The notes beneath the pieces were generated by a model. The model worked only from the letters and a program-made list of their open reading frames with translations, was not told the DNA's origin and ran no database searches. A stretch of DNA of 32,071 bases from an uncultured Ignavibacteria bacterium (lineage in GTDB: Bacteria; Bacteroidota; Ignavibacteria; Kapaibacteriales; Kapaibacteriaceae): contig CAJAIA010000039.1 of assembly GCA_903939735.1 (NCBI GenBank), positions 1 to 32,071 of the forward strand, read 5' to 3'. Shown one piece after another: positions 1-7,454 of the stretch. How positions within the stretch are numbered: the first letter of the stretch is position 1; each line of letters begins with the position of its first letter. The translations under genes and the position numbers were made by a program.

Positions 1-122
1 AGAAAATTTGATTCTAGTTCTTGGTTGTTGTTCCGAATTGATCTCAATTAAGTCTGCCCAAGAGCAGACTCGTTTGACGGGGGTAGAACATATGTCCTAC
101 CCTTTTCGTTTACTGCTTGCTT

Positions 123-139
123 CCTGTTGTCAAAGAACA
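123..139 (-). promoter_or_regulatory. boxA-like antitermination element
   Basis: The minus strand reads TGTTCTTTGACAACAGG, close to the E. coli rrn boxA core (TGCTCTTTAACA). It sits about 50 bases after the predicted transcription start. BoxA binds NusB/NusE in rRNA antitermination. This is the main reason for calling the region an rRNA leader. Confidence 0.5.
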
Positions 140-158
140 TCAAATCCCGCCGTTGAGG

Positions 159-181
159 GCGGCCCGTTCGGCGTTGGCCGC
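159..181 (-). promoter_or_regulatory. boxB-like hairpin at the start of the putative rRNA leader
   Basis: GCGGCC (159-164) pairs with GGCCGC (176-181) around an 11-base loop, between the predicted transcription start and the boxA-like element. In rRNA antitermination leaders a boxB hairpin often precedes boxA. The role is inferred from position. Confidence 0.35.
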
Positions 182-193
182 GCGAAGGGGACA

Positions 194-225
194 CAAACAT
201 AGGGGCTTTCGGGGAAAAGACCAAA
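194..225 (-). promoter_or_regulatory. Bacteroidetes-type promoter for the putative rRNA operon
   Basis: On the minus strand TTTG (225-222) is followed after exactly 20 bases by TATGTTTG (201-194), an exact match to the TTTG / TAnnTTTG housekeeping promoter described for Bacteroidetes. A G/C-rich stretch follows, as expected of a discriminator, and a T6 tract (241-236) lies just upstream where an UP element would sit. The start of transcription would fall near 188-189. Confidence 0.6.
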
Positions 226-235
226 TGGTGTGGTG

Positions 236-261
236 AAAAAAGTTCGAGGGCGGTGCTCGAA
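236..261 (-). terminator. Hairpin plus T6 on the minus strand, upstream of the rRNA-type promoter
   Basis: TTCGAG and CTCGAA (243-248 / 256-261) form a 6-bp stem with a 7-base loop. On the minus strand it is followed after one base by six T residues (241-236). It could insulate the rRNA promoter from leftward read-through, or the T tract could simply be an UP-like element. A second perfect 8-bp inverted repeat, ACAGAACG..CGTTCTGT (267-274 / 286-293), lies beside it. From about 294 to 535 I see nothing convincing. Confidence 0.35.
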
Positions 262-535
262 TTCGGACAGAACGGCAATTAGAGGCGTTCTGTGCGTGCT
301 AAAGGCCAAAAAAAGTCTCCGCCAAGGGTCCTGCTCAACACGCGTCAGACCAGAGAAGGGGAAGATTCTGTCGTTGGTGTGGCGTTTGGACCGAACAACC
401 GGTGTGTGTTTGAGGCACTATCCCCGCACGAGGGGCGCGTTCGGAGACTGGGTGTTTCAGGTGGGAATCGGCGGAGTTAACGGTGACCCTGTGAAAATAC
501 CCGCGAACAAATGTGCGACGAGCCCACCAAAGCCG

Positions 536-543
536 TATTTTTG
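536..543 (+). promoter_or_regulatory. Promoter box for the glycogen synthase operon
   Basis: TATTTTTG is an exact TAnnTTTG box 41 bases upstream of the start codon at 585, giving a short leader of roughly 35 bases. No clear TTTG is seen at the -33 position. A 5-bp inverted repeat TGACA..TGTCA (552-566) lies just downstream, at or near the transcription start, and could be an operator. Confidence 0.35.
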
Positions 544-584
544 CCACTTGCTGACATTCTCTGTCAATTAGCGTCCGCACCTGT

Positions 585-2060
585 ATGGCCAAACCACTCA
601 GCATTCTTTTTGTTACGAGCGAGATCTATCCGTTCATAAAAACATCGGAACTGGCTGACCTGTGCTATGCACACTCACTCGGTGTCCGTGAGATCGGCCA
701 CGACATTCGTGCGATGATGCCGAAGTATGGATTCATCTCTGAACGTAAGAATCGCATTCACGAAATCAATCGCCTACGCGACATTCCGATTCCGATTGGC
801 ACCGATGCTCACCCGGCAACGGTGAAGTCGAGCTCGATTAATAATCCGCGCGTGAAGGTTCAGTCATACATCACGACGAACTCAAACTACCTCGATGTTA
901 ATAAGGGCGTTGAAGCTGACATCGCTACGGGCACTCCGTTTGCCAACAACGACGAACGCTTCATCTTCTACAACCGTACGGTGCTCGAAACGTGTTTGCT
1001 CCTCGGTTGGTTCCCAGACATCATCCATTGCGTTGGTTGGCAAACAGCATTGATACCGGCGTACATCCGCACACGCTATCCGCAAGAGTTTCGCAAAACA
1101 AAGATCGTGATGACGATTACCGACTTCGAACAGCAGGGCGTGTTCCCGCTGAAGTCGTTGCAGAAGACGGGCCTTACGGATGAGGCACTTGAGAAGGCGA
1201 AGTACAAGAACAAGATGAACTTCCTTCGTGCAGGCATGGCCTACGCCGACCGTGTGTCGACGTTCTCGCCAACGTATGCGAAGGAATTGATGGCTATGAA
1301 GGAGTTCAAGGACAACTGGGCTCCGCTTCTGGCGAAGAAGCCGTTGGTGGGCATCACACATGGCATCGATCTGTTGCACTGGAATCCGAAGACCGACGCA
1401 AACGTGCGCGCGAAGTTTGATGTAAAGGACACGTCCAACAAATCATCAGCACGCGAAGCACTGCAGAAGCTCAGTGGTCTTGCCGTTAATGGCGAGACAC
1501 CGGTTGCTGCGTTTGTAGGCCCCCTCACAGAAGAGCGCGGTGCTGATGCATTTATCGCCGCAGCGCCCGAGCTGGTGAAGGCGGGCATGCAGGTAATCAT
1601 CGCGTCGGATATGACCTCCCCTCTCAAGAAGAGTGCCGACGCGCTTGCGAAGAAGTTCCCGCAACAGGTATGCGTAACAGTTGGCTTCGATGAGGAATAT
1701 CTTCATCAGCTGATGGCTGGCGCAAGCGTCCTCGTGAAGCCGTCACGCCATGAGGTGTCGGGTCAGTTCCAACGCATCGCCTTGATCTATGGCACAATTC
1801 CTGTCGTGCGTGTTGTTGGCGGCATCGCCGAGGGCCTCACCGACGTAGATGAAAAGAAGAACACAGGAAATGCCTTCCTCATGAAGAAGGGCGACAGCGC
1901 CGATATCGTCAAGACACTCCAGCGCGTAGCTACTCTTCACGCTACACACGAAGTTTGGAATGGGATCGTCGCCAGAGCCATGACGTCGCCCGTGGGTTGG
2001 ACAGCATCAGCCCAATCGTACGACGAGTTCTATCGCACTCTGGTAAAGGAATCGAAGTAA
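585..2060 (+). CDS. Glycogen/starch synthase-like glycosyltransferase (GT5), Bacteroidetes type
   Basis: A 491-residue protein with the two-lobed architecture of GT5 glucan synthases, which transfer glucose from a nucleotide sugar onto alpha-1,4-glucan. The N-terminal lobe opens with a nucleotide-sugar fold (ILFVTSEIYPFIK) and has the HCVGWQTALIPAY segment (148-160) matching the family H-GW-TAL motif. The C-terminal lobe has the GITHGID (256-262) segment, and Glu390 in HEVSG corresponds to the catalytic Glu of the EPCG motif. The usual KxGGL ADP-glucose loop reads KTSEL (19-23), and the usual R-L-x-x-x-K-G reads PLTEERG. It is therefore a divergent, Bacteroidetes-type member and its donor or activity could differ. 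It is first in an operon with the next two genes. Confidence 0.8.
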   Translation: MAKPLSILFVTSEIYPFIKTSELADLCYAHSLGVREIGHDIRAMMPKYGFISERKNRIHEINRLRDIPIPIGTDAHPATVKSSSINNPRVKVQSYITTNSNYLDVNKGVEADIATGTPFANNDERFIFYNRTVLETCLLLGWFPDIIHCVGWQTALIPAYIRTRYPQEFRKTKIVMTITDFEQQGVFPLKSLQKTGLTDEALEKAKYKNKMNFLRAGMAYADRVSTFSPTYAKELMAMKEFKDNWAPLLAKKPLVGITHGIDLLHWNPKTDANVRAKFDVKDTSNKSSAREALQKLSGLAVNGETPVAAFVGPLTEERGADAFIAAAPELVKAGMQVIIASDMTSPLKKSADALAKKFPQQVCVTVGFDEEYLHQLMAGASVLVKPSRHEVSGQFQRIALIYGTIPVVRVVGGIAEGLTDVDEKKNTGNAFLMKKGDSADIVKTLQRVATLHATHEVWNGIVARAMTSPVGWTASAQSYDEFYRTLVKESK

Positions 2061-2062
2061 TC

Positions 2063-3274
2063 GTGCGCACTGTTCTGCGTGGTCGTCACACGCTTTCCTC
2101 CTGCATAGCGCTGCTCTGCATCGTGATGGTCGGTTGCAACGATCTGCCAACCGTTGTGGGAACCGACGTTGTTCCGGGTACAGACACGTTGTATGCATCG
2201 TCTTCCCTTGAACGTCCGTTCCTTCTCTCCGACAGCACCGTTCAGCGTCGGACACCGTTTGTGAATGGTGCGTTCTTCCTATTCGGAAACACAAGCACGG
2301 ATCAAGCACGCGTCTTTGTCGAGTTCATCAACTATCCCGACCTGGGTGATGGCTCGAATTATGATCTCGTGAGTGCAGACCTGATGATGATCCCTCAAGA
2401 CTATCGGTACGGCGATACCACCGACAAGTCACTGTCGCTTATGGCCTATGAGCTCAAGAAGTCTTGGTCGGCAGACGCAACGTGGGATTCGATCTGGAAC
2501 GCCTCTGGCGCAACTGACTATTACGCGGTCACCGATCGCCCGATGGCGCAGTTCTCAACGACCATCACCACAGGTGCCGATACCGCAGTTTACGTTCCAC
2601 TCGACACTGCACGCATTAAGCAGTGGTTGATCAAGGGGCGCGACTCTGCCGCCGTGAAGAGCATCTATGGCATGGTGTTGCTCTCGTCCTCAACGTCGTC
2701 GATACGCCAGTTCCGCAACCTCGAGGGTGTACGCCAACGCATGCAAATGCGCGTGGTGCGCCAACTCCGCGATACGTCGTCGAAGCGCGATACGTCGTTC
2801 GTTGAATGTGCCGTTGCCAACTTTATCTCTACCGCACAGCCTCGCACGGGTGAGGTGGTAATCCAAGGCGGACATATCCTCGACGCACGACTGGTGTGCT
2901 CGCTTGATTCGATTCCATCAAACGCAATCATTCTCGGTGGCACTCTGCGCGTCACGGTGAATACCACAGCATCAAGCATCGGGTCATTCGGACGTGACGA
3001 GATATTGAACCTCAACTACGTCCCTTCGTCGGGTCCGGTGATTAATCTCGCATCACGCGGTACAAGCACAGGCGAGTTTGTCTTCGAGAACATCGGACCG
3101 TTCCTCCAGCTGTTGCGAAAGAATGGCGGACGTGGCGAACTGTTCATTCAACCGACTGGTGTGTACGAATCCTGGCGCATGAATCGCCTGCATCTCTATA
3201 CGTTGGCAGACGACCCATTCAAACGCCCACGACTAACCGTTGCGTACACGATTCCGGGTGTATTCGTTAAATGA
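2063..3274 (+). CDS. DUF4270 family lipoprotein
   Basis: The start chosen is GTG at 2063, two bases after the glycogen synthase stop and preceded by AAGGA. The open frame continues upstream inside the previous gene, but this start alone places a lipoprotein signal at the N-terminus: a hydrophobic run ending IVMVGC, with the lipobox Cys at residue 25. The mature ~380 residues are rich in beta-type sequence and end [12 protein letters not shown], typical of the DUF4270 family of Bacteroidota surface lipoproteins. The molecular function of this family is unknown. From memory, a glycogen synthase next to DUF4270 is a recurring Bacteroidetes gene pair. The stop overlaps the next start (ATGA). Confidence 0.75.
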   Translation: MRTVLRGRHTLSSCIALLCIVMVGCNDLPTVVGTDVVPGTDTLYASSSLERPFLLSDSTVQRRTPFVNGAFFLFGNTSTDQARVFVEFINYPDLGDGSNYDLVSADLMMIPQDYRYGDTTDKSLSLMAYELKKSWSADATWDSIWNASGATDYYAVTDRPMAQFSTTITTGADTAVYVPLDTARIKQWLIKGRDSAAVKSIYGMVLLSSSTSSIRQFRNLEGVRQRMQMRVVRQLRDTSSKRDTSFVECAVANFISTAQPRTGEVVIQGGHILDARLVCSLDSIPSNAIILGGTLRVTVNTTASSIGSFGRDEILNLNYVPSSGPVINLASRGTSTGEFVFENIGPFLQLLRKNGGRGELFIQPTGVYESWRMNRLHLYTLADDPFKRPRLTVAYTIPGVFVK

Positions 3275-4491
3275 AATCCACCCTCATGCTTGTCTGTGCG
3301 CTGATGTGCACATGCGTTGCAGCCTTCGCACAAGGCGGTTCGAATTATTCAGCGATCGGTCTCGGCGATATGCGCCGATCGGTTGGCGCACTCTATGATG
3401 GTATGGCGGGTACGGCTATCGCTATGCCGAGTGATCATGGTATTAACATCGTGAATCCAGCTCTGCTTGGGATGTCGCCGTTTACACGTCTCCAAGCTGG
3501 ATATAAGTTCAATCAGCAGTTCACGTCGCAAGACCAACTCTCAACCCGTCAGAACAATGGCGAGATCGACGGACTGATGGTGCTCTTCGCAGTGGATACA
3601 CTCCGCGGATTTGGCGTGTCTGTTGGCGTGATCCCCTATTCATCAGTCAACTACCTTACAGAACGCCCCCTGTCAACACTTGTTGATGGCACACCTCTCA
3701 CTGGACGTGCATTGCAACAAGGCAGCGGAGGAACATCGGCGATTCAAATCGGTGCGTCTGGTCGTATCGGTAACCTGTACGCTGGCGTCTCGATGCAGGC
3801 GTTGTTTGGTGTAATCTCGATGTCGGAGTTTCTCTACGTCGATGCGATCAACGAACGCGTTCAGTCATCAACATCCTACGACGTTCGCGGTATGTTACTC
3901 CGCGCAGGACTCTTCTATCGAACATCATCGGTCTCACTCGGCGGCTTCGTCTCGGCTGGTCCTCGCGGATCAATGAACACCGTCTATCGCGCTGCGGGCT
4001 TACTCGGTAGCAGCGTCTATATTGATTCAACACTCTCGGTTGCTGGCGTCACGGACTTTCCCGTTTCTGTTGGCATAGGTGCTTCGACTTCACTTGGTCG
4101 TTCGACAGTTGGTGCTGATCTCGAGTTTTCGGATCACTCGGGCGTCGATGTGAATCCACGTGCAGATGCTGCCTACGACCGTTCACTTCGCGCATCGGTT
4201 GGATATAGCCTTCAGGCTGCACACTATGCGCCAACGTTCTGGGATAAATGGGGCTTCCGCGCCGGACTGTCCTATCAGCGGATGTACTATACGTTCAAGG
4301 GTTCACCAATTCACGAGTATGCGGCAGCTGCGGGATTTGACTTCCCTCTCGGACAAAGTGCGACGGTTGATGCGGCAGTGCAGGCGGGCTATCGTGGACC
4401 TGCCACTGGAAGCGTCTCGGAGTACTTTACGCGTCTCACTGTTACCGTGAGCATTGGCGAATTGTGGTTTAGACCGTTCGCGCGCGATTGA
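3271..4491 (+). CDS. Outer-membrane beta-barrel protein (FadL/PorV-like)
   Basis: A 406-residue secreted protein with a clear signal peptide (residues 1-20, cleavage after AFA or AFAQ). The mature start [20 protein letters not shown] and the nearby [21 protein letters not shown] resemble Bacteroidota FadL-like barrels. Alternating hydrophobic beta strands follow to the end. The protein likely sits in the outer membrane; its substrate is unknown. The start overlaps the DUF4270 stop by ATGA, so the lipoprotein and barrel are probably co-translated and may work together. Its last 23 bases overlap the end of the convergent gene at 4469. Confidence 0.7.
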   Translation: MKSTLMLVCALMCTCVAAFAQGGSNYSAIGLGDMRRSVGALYDGMAGTAIAMPSDHGINIVNPALLGMSPFTRLQAGYKFNQQFTSQDQLSTRQNNGEIDGLMVLFAVDTLRGFGVSVGVIPYSSVNYLTERPLSTLVDGTPLTGRALQQGSGGTSAIQIGASGRIGNLYAGVSMQALFGVISMSEFLYVDAINERVQSSTSYDVRGMLLRAGLFYRTSSVSLGGFVSAGPRGSMNTVYRAAGLLGSSVYIDSTLSVAGVTDFPVSVGIGASTSLGRSTVGADLEFSDHSGVDVNPRADAAYDRSLRASVGYSLQAAHYAPTFWDKWGFRAGLSYQRMYYTFKGSPIHEYAAAAGFDFPLGQSATVDAAVQAGYRGPATGSVSEYFTRLTVTVSIGELWFRPFARD

Positions 4492-4939
4492 TGATGGCGG
4501 TTGTCGACCGCCCCTCAACCAATGGTATCGTGCACACAACGCCACCGCGCGCTTCAACAACATCAGCGCCAACTATTGTGTCGCGTGTGTAATCCCCGCC
4601 CTTAACGAGCACGTCCGGCATGAGCGCCGTGATGATGTCGATCGGTGTATCATCACCGAAGAGGATAACGTGGCCAACGGCGCGAAGCGCTGCCAGAACA
4701 CAGGCACGATCAGCTTCCGTGTTGATCGGTCGCTCGGGTCCTTTGAGACGTCGCACCGACGCGTCTGTGTTGAGTCCGACCACGAGCACGTCGCCAAGCG
4801 CACGTGCCTCTTCTAGATACGTTACATGACCAGCGTGGAGGATGTCGAACACACCATTCGTGAACACAACGCGCTGCCCTGCTTCTCGAAGCGATGCTCC
4901 AAGCGCTGCAACACTGTCCTGATCGGCGAGGAGAATCAT
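4469..4939 (-). CDS. rfaE2: D-glycero-beta-D-manno-heptose 1-phosphate adenylyltransferase
   Basis: A 156-residue nucleotidyltransferase that makes ADP-heptose for the LPS inner core. The sequence has the family signature [21 protein letters not shown] (near 25-45, containing the HxGH adenylylation motif as HAGH), then [23 protein letters not shown] and a C-terminal RSTTAIINR. This matches the C-terminal half of E. coli HldE as a free-standing enzyme. It starts one base after the kinase stop (TAA-C-ATG), so the two are co-transcribed and probably coupled. Its 3' end overlaps the convergent barrel gene. Confidence 0.92.
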   Translation of the reverse strand: MILLADQDSVAALGASLREAGQRVVFTNGVFDILHAGHVTYLEEARALGDVLVVGLNTDASVRRLKGPERPINTEADRACVLAALRAVGHVILFGDDTPIDIITALMPDVLVKGGDYTRDTIVGADVVEARGGVVCTIPLVEGRSTTAIINRARTV

Positions 4940-4940
4940 G

Positions 4941-5924
4941 TTACTCGCTCACCGCATGAAGAAGCATGTCGGGTGTTACCGCAACTATTCCGGGCTCGGC
5001 AACCACACATCCTGCTGCGACATTTGCAAGCGCAGCAGCTTCACGCACCGTGGCTCCAGCAGACATCATAGCGGCAAGCGTGGCCACAACTGTATCGCCA
5101 GCACCAGAAACATCGGCAACATTCTTCGCGCGCGTCGGTACGGTACTCACTGCACCACCACGCTCGATGAGCATCATGCCTTCGGCACCAAGCGTTAACA
5201 AGACAGCTTTGCAGCGCAGACGCTGCAACAGCTGCTCGCCGGCCGCGCGTGCGTCGTCGAGTGTTGCAATCTTCATCTGCAATGCGTCAGCAGCTTCCTT
5301 ACGATTGGGCTTAAACACCGTGCACTCTGTATAGTCGAAGAAGTGCCGATACTTAGGATCGACAAACACAGGGATACCGCGATCATGGGCCACGGAGATC
5401 ACCGAAGTAATCAGACGTGGCGAGAGAAAGCCTTTGTCGTAGTCTTCAAGCACAATTGCAGACAGATTCGTGCGCGAACGCAGGAATGCCGCAAGGTTCG
5501 CAACGACGTCCGGCGACACGTGATCGCGCGTCTCACGATCCAGTCGCACGATGTGTTGATTATTCCCAATCACGCGCGTCTTCACCGTCGTTGGGCGTCC
5601 AGGGATCGTCACAAGACCATCACGTAGCAACCCGAGATCATCGCAGATCTCGCCTATCATCCGTCCTGAGAAATCATCTCCGATGGCACCACACAGCAAC
5701 GGCGTCACACCAAGTGCGCGCAGATTGCTCGCCACGTTTGCTGCGCCGCCAAGGTGGAAGCTCTCGTTGTCGATATCAACGACGGGAACAGGTGCCTCCG
5801 GCGAAACACGATGCACGCTTCCCCAGAAATACCGGTCGAGCATAACATCGCCCACGACGGCAATCTCTGTTGAGCGGCACCCATCAAGCAGTTCACTGGT
5901 GCGTTCGCGACTTGTCTCAATCAT
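4941..5924 (-). CDS. rfaE1: D-glycero-beta-D-manno-heptose 7-phosphate kinase
   Basis: A 327-residue PfkB/ribokinase-family kinase that phosphorylates heptose 7-phosphate at C1 in ADP-heptose synthesis. The sequence shows the [16 protein letters not shown] substrate segment near 57-72, [12 protein letters not shown] and FKPNRKEA in the middle, and the catalytic GAGDT anion-hole motif near the C-terminus. It corresponds to the N-terminal half of E. coli HldE, split here from the adenylyltransferase. The start has AAGGA eight bases upstream. It lies 17 bases downstream of the ferritin stop, so the three genes may form one transcript. Confidence 0.92.
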   Translation of the reverse strand: MIETSRERTSELLDGCRSTEIAVVGDVMLDRYFWGSVHRVSPEAPVPVVDIDNESFHLGGAANVASNLRALGVTPLLCGAIGDDFSGRMIGEICDDLGLLRDGLVTIPGRPTTVKTRVIGNNQHIVRLDRETRDHVSPDVVANLAAFLRSRTNLSAIVLEDYDKGFLSPRLITSVISVAHDRGIPVFVDPKYRHFFDYTECTVFKPNRKEAADALQMKIATLDDARAAGEQLLQRLRCKAVLLTLGAEGMMLIERGGAVSTVPTRAKNVADVSGAGDTVVATLAAMMSAGATVREAAALANVAAGCVVAEPGIVAVTPDMLLHAVSE

Positions 5925-5941
5925 GCGTGCTATCCTTAGGC

Positions 5942-6451
5942 TTAGGCACCTGCTGTTGGAGCCGGACGTTCGGCCATTTGCCGATCCATGAGGTAGATAG
6001 AAGGTCCGTCAGAACCAACCAACTTCAAGCGCTCGATAATTTCCATCACTTGCGCTTCTTCCTCAACTTGCTCGTTGATGAACCACTGCAGAACGATCTG
6101 CGATGGTAGATCCTTCTCCTTCAGCGCGAGCTCATAGAGATCGTTAATGCTCTTGGTGATCATCTGTTCGTGCTTCCGCACGTTCTCGAAGACGTTCACC
6201 GCTGTGGTGTACTTCTTCGATGGAGCTGCAACAGCACGGAGCGCGACTTGCTCTCCACGATTGTGCAGGAAGTCATACAGCTTCATAGCGTGCAAGGTTT
6301 CTTCTTCCCACTGAAAACGCATCCACTGGGCAAATCCTGGGAGATTGTTCTCCATGAACCACGCAGCCATACCGAGATAGGTATAGGCACTTTGGAACTC
6401 TGCCTGAATTTGAGCGTGGAAGGCCTCGACGAGCTTTGGCTTCATTGGCAT
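5942..6451 (-). CDS. ftnA: Ferritin (bacterial non-haem type)
   Basis: A 169-residue four-helix ferritin that oxidises and stores iron. Ferroxidase ligands are visible: Glu18 with Tyr25 (AEFQSAYTYLGMA), Glu51 and His54 (EEETLHAMK), and the later QWFINEQVEEE segment with Gln and Glu at the expected spacing. Length fits the bacterial FtnA family. The start at 6451 has AAGGA seven bases upstream; a second Met two codons later is possible. It heads a minus-strand cluster with heptose genes, an unusual pairing. A TAATTTTG promoter box lies about 55 bases upstream. Confidence 0.93.
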   Translation of the reverse strand: MPMKPKLVEAFHAQIQAEFQSAYTYLGMAAWFMENNLPGFAQWMRFQWEEETLHAMKLYDFLHNRGEQVALRAVAAPSKKYTTAVNVFENVRKHEQMITKSINDLYELALKEKDLPSQIVLQWFINEQVEEEAQVMEIIERLKLVGSDGPSIYLMDRQMAERPAPTAGA

Positions 6452-6504
6452 ACCAAAATCCTTGTGGTAGTGATGGTTTGGTGATGTACGCGAAAAGCGT
6501 CGAA

Positions 6505-6512
6505 CAAAATTA
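6505..6512 (-). promoter_or_regulatory. Promoter box for ferritin
   Basis: The minus strand reads TAATTTTG, an exact TAnnTTTG match 53 bases upstream of the ferritin start. No good -33 TTTG is seen. The stretch 6452-6577 is the divergent control region between ferritin and folB; no iron-box-like palindrome was recognised. Confidence 0.35.
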
Positions 6513-6520
6513 CCTATTTC

Positions 6521-6573
6521 GGGGCTAGTTTCGGGTCAGGTACGTCTTCGATTCTATCAACTTCCCTAGCCCC
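6521..6573 (+). repeat. 8-bp inverted repeat in the folB leader
   Basis: GGGGCTAG (6521-6528) and CTAGCCCC (6566-6573) are perfect inverted copies separated by 37 bases; the second copy ends four bases before the folB start. No Shine-Dalgarno sequence is seen for folB, so a folded leader could affect its translation. The function is not known. Confidence 0.35.
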
Positions 6574-6577
6574 AACC

Positions 6578-6961
6578 ATGAAACGCCAAACGACTCTTAC
6601 GCGCGTGTCCGTTGTCAATGCCGAGTTCTATGCCTTCCACGGTGTTCGTGACGAAGAGCGGAGCTTGGGTGGTCGGTATCAGGTGGACGTTGATGTGTGG
6701 TACGATACGGTGAAGGCTGTCGTGAGCGATGATGTGGGCGATAGCGTGAATTACGAAGAAGTTCTCTTCATCGTGAACGAACACATGAACGGCGAACCAT
6801 GCGAGTTGATCGAAACGCTGGCATTCGACATGGCATCGTCGATCATCGATCGATTTGCCGCTATCCGTCAGACCACCGTCCGTGTTCGCAAGGTTAGCGT
6901 CCCGATTCAACAGGTGATGGACTACGTCGAGACTGAGATCACTGTTAGTCACGAGGCCTGA
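6578..6961 (+). CDS. folB: Dihydroneopterin aldolase
   Basis: A 127-residue FolB-family protein. It cleaves 7,8-dihydroneopterin to 6-hydroxymethyl-dihydropterin and glycolaldehyde in folate synthesis. Characteristic segments are AEFYAFHGVRDEERSLGGRYQVDVDVW near the N-terminus (active-site YAFHGV..E), DSVNYEEV in the middle and a C-terminal VRVRKVSVPI. Length is normal. No Shine-Dalgarno is seen before the ATG. It is followed after two bases by folK, the next enzyme in the pathway. Confidence 0.9.
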   Translation: MKRQTTLTRVSVVNAEFYAFHGVRDEERSLGGRYQVDVDVWYDTVKAVVSDDVGDSVNYEEVLFIVNEHMNGEPCELIETLAFDMASSIIDRFAAIRQTTVRVRKVSVPIQQVMDYVETEITVSHEA

Positions 6962-6963
6962 TC

Positions 6964-7449
6964 GTGCACCGACGCGTCCTGATCGGTCTTGGATCCAACA
7001 TCGGTGATTCAGCAGCAATGGTACACCGTGCCATGCTCGAGCTCGAGCGATCATTTCTTGCACGACCTCAGCGGTCGCGCCTCTGGAAGACCGAGCCGGT
7101 TGGGTTTCTCGATCAACCAGCATTTGTAAACGCAGCCATCATCGGCACCAGCGACTTGAGCGCGCGTGCAATTCATGACCGCTGCAAAGAGATCGAACAG
7201 CTGCTTGGACGCACACAACGCGAGCGTTGGCGTGAGCGTGAGATTGACATCGACGTAATCATGATCGAGAACGAAGTCTTCGACGAGGACGAGATTCATA
7301 TTCCTCATGCCCGTATGGCCGACCGACGCTTTGTGCTGGTACCATGCTTTGAAATTGCCTCGTCTCTGGTCTGCCCGCGCTCGGGAATCACGATCGATAA
7401 ACTCTTGAGCTCGTGTCCCGATACATCAACTGTTGACGTTCTTCCTTAG
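6964..7449 (+). CDS. folK: 2-amino-4-hydroxy-6-hydroxymethyldihydropteridine diphosphokinase
   Basis: A 161-residue HPPK that pyrophosphorylates 6-hydroxymethyl-dihydropterin using ATP. The sequence has the family start LIGLGSNIGDS, then KTEPVGFLDQPAFVNA (pterin loop), EQLLGRTQRERWREREIDIDVIMI and IPHARMADRRFVLVP. It starts at GTG, two bases after the folB stop. FolP is encoded elsewhere in the window on the other strand. Confidence 0.93.
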   Translation: MHRRVLIGLGSNIGDSAAMVHRAMLELERSFLARPQRSRLWKTEPVGFLDQPAFVNAAIIGTSDLSARAIHDRCKEIEQLLGRTQRERWREREIDIDVIMIENEVFDEDEIHIPHARMADRRFVLVPCFEIASSLVCPRSGITIDKLLSSCPDTSTVDVLP

Positions 7450-7454
7450 TAGCT

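Larger units (their letters stand above)
1..189 (-). promoter_or_regulatory. Probable rRNA operon leader (pre-16S), transcribed leftward out of the window
   Basis: No protein gene is supported here. Read on the minus strand, this stretch follows a strong promoter-like sequence and carries in order a GC hairpin (181-159), a boxA-like element (139-123), a hairpin GGGTAG..CTACCC (102-81, with ACATATGT as the inner palindrome) and a hairpin AGTCTGC..GCAGACT (70-51, six-base loop). An A-rich tail then leads off the edge. Bacterial rrn leaders commonly have this boxB/boxA arrangement followed by a processing region before 16S. The inference is that a 16S gene lies just left of base 1; no rRNA sequence is visible inside the window. 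Confidence 0.55.

Noticed and set aside
51-102. Two hairpins read at first as terminators of a plus-strand gene left of the window
   Set aside because: The flanking minus-strand promoter and boxA-like element explain them better as parts of an rRNA leader; the T tract after 102 is short.
230-571. Open frame of 113 codons on the plus strand upstream of the glycogen synthase gene
   Set aside because: Composition is not protein-like, there is no ribosome site, and it overlaps the proposed minus-strand promoter and the glgA promoter box.
335-604. Minus-strand frame of 89 codons across the start of the glycogen synthase gene
   Set aside because: It overlaps a well-supported gene start and resembles no protein family; Arg/Cys-rich shadow frame.
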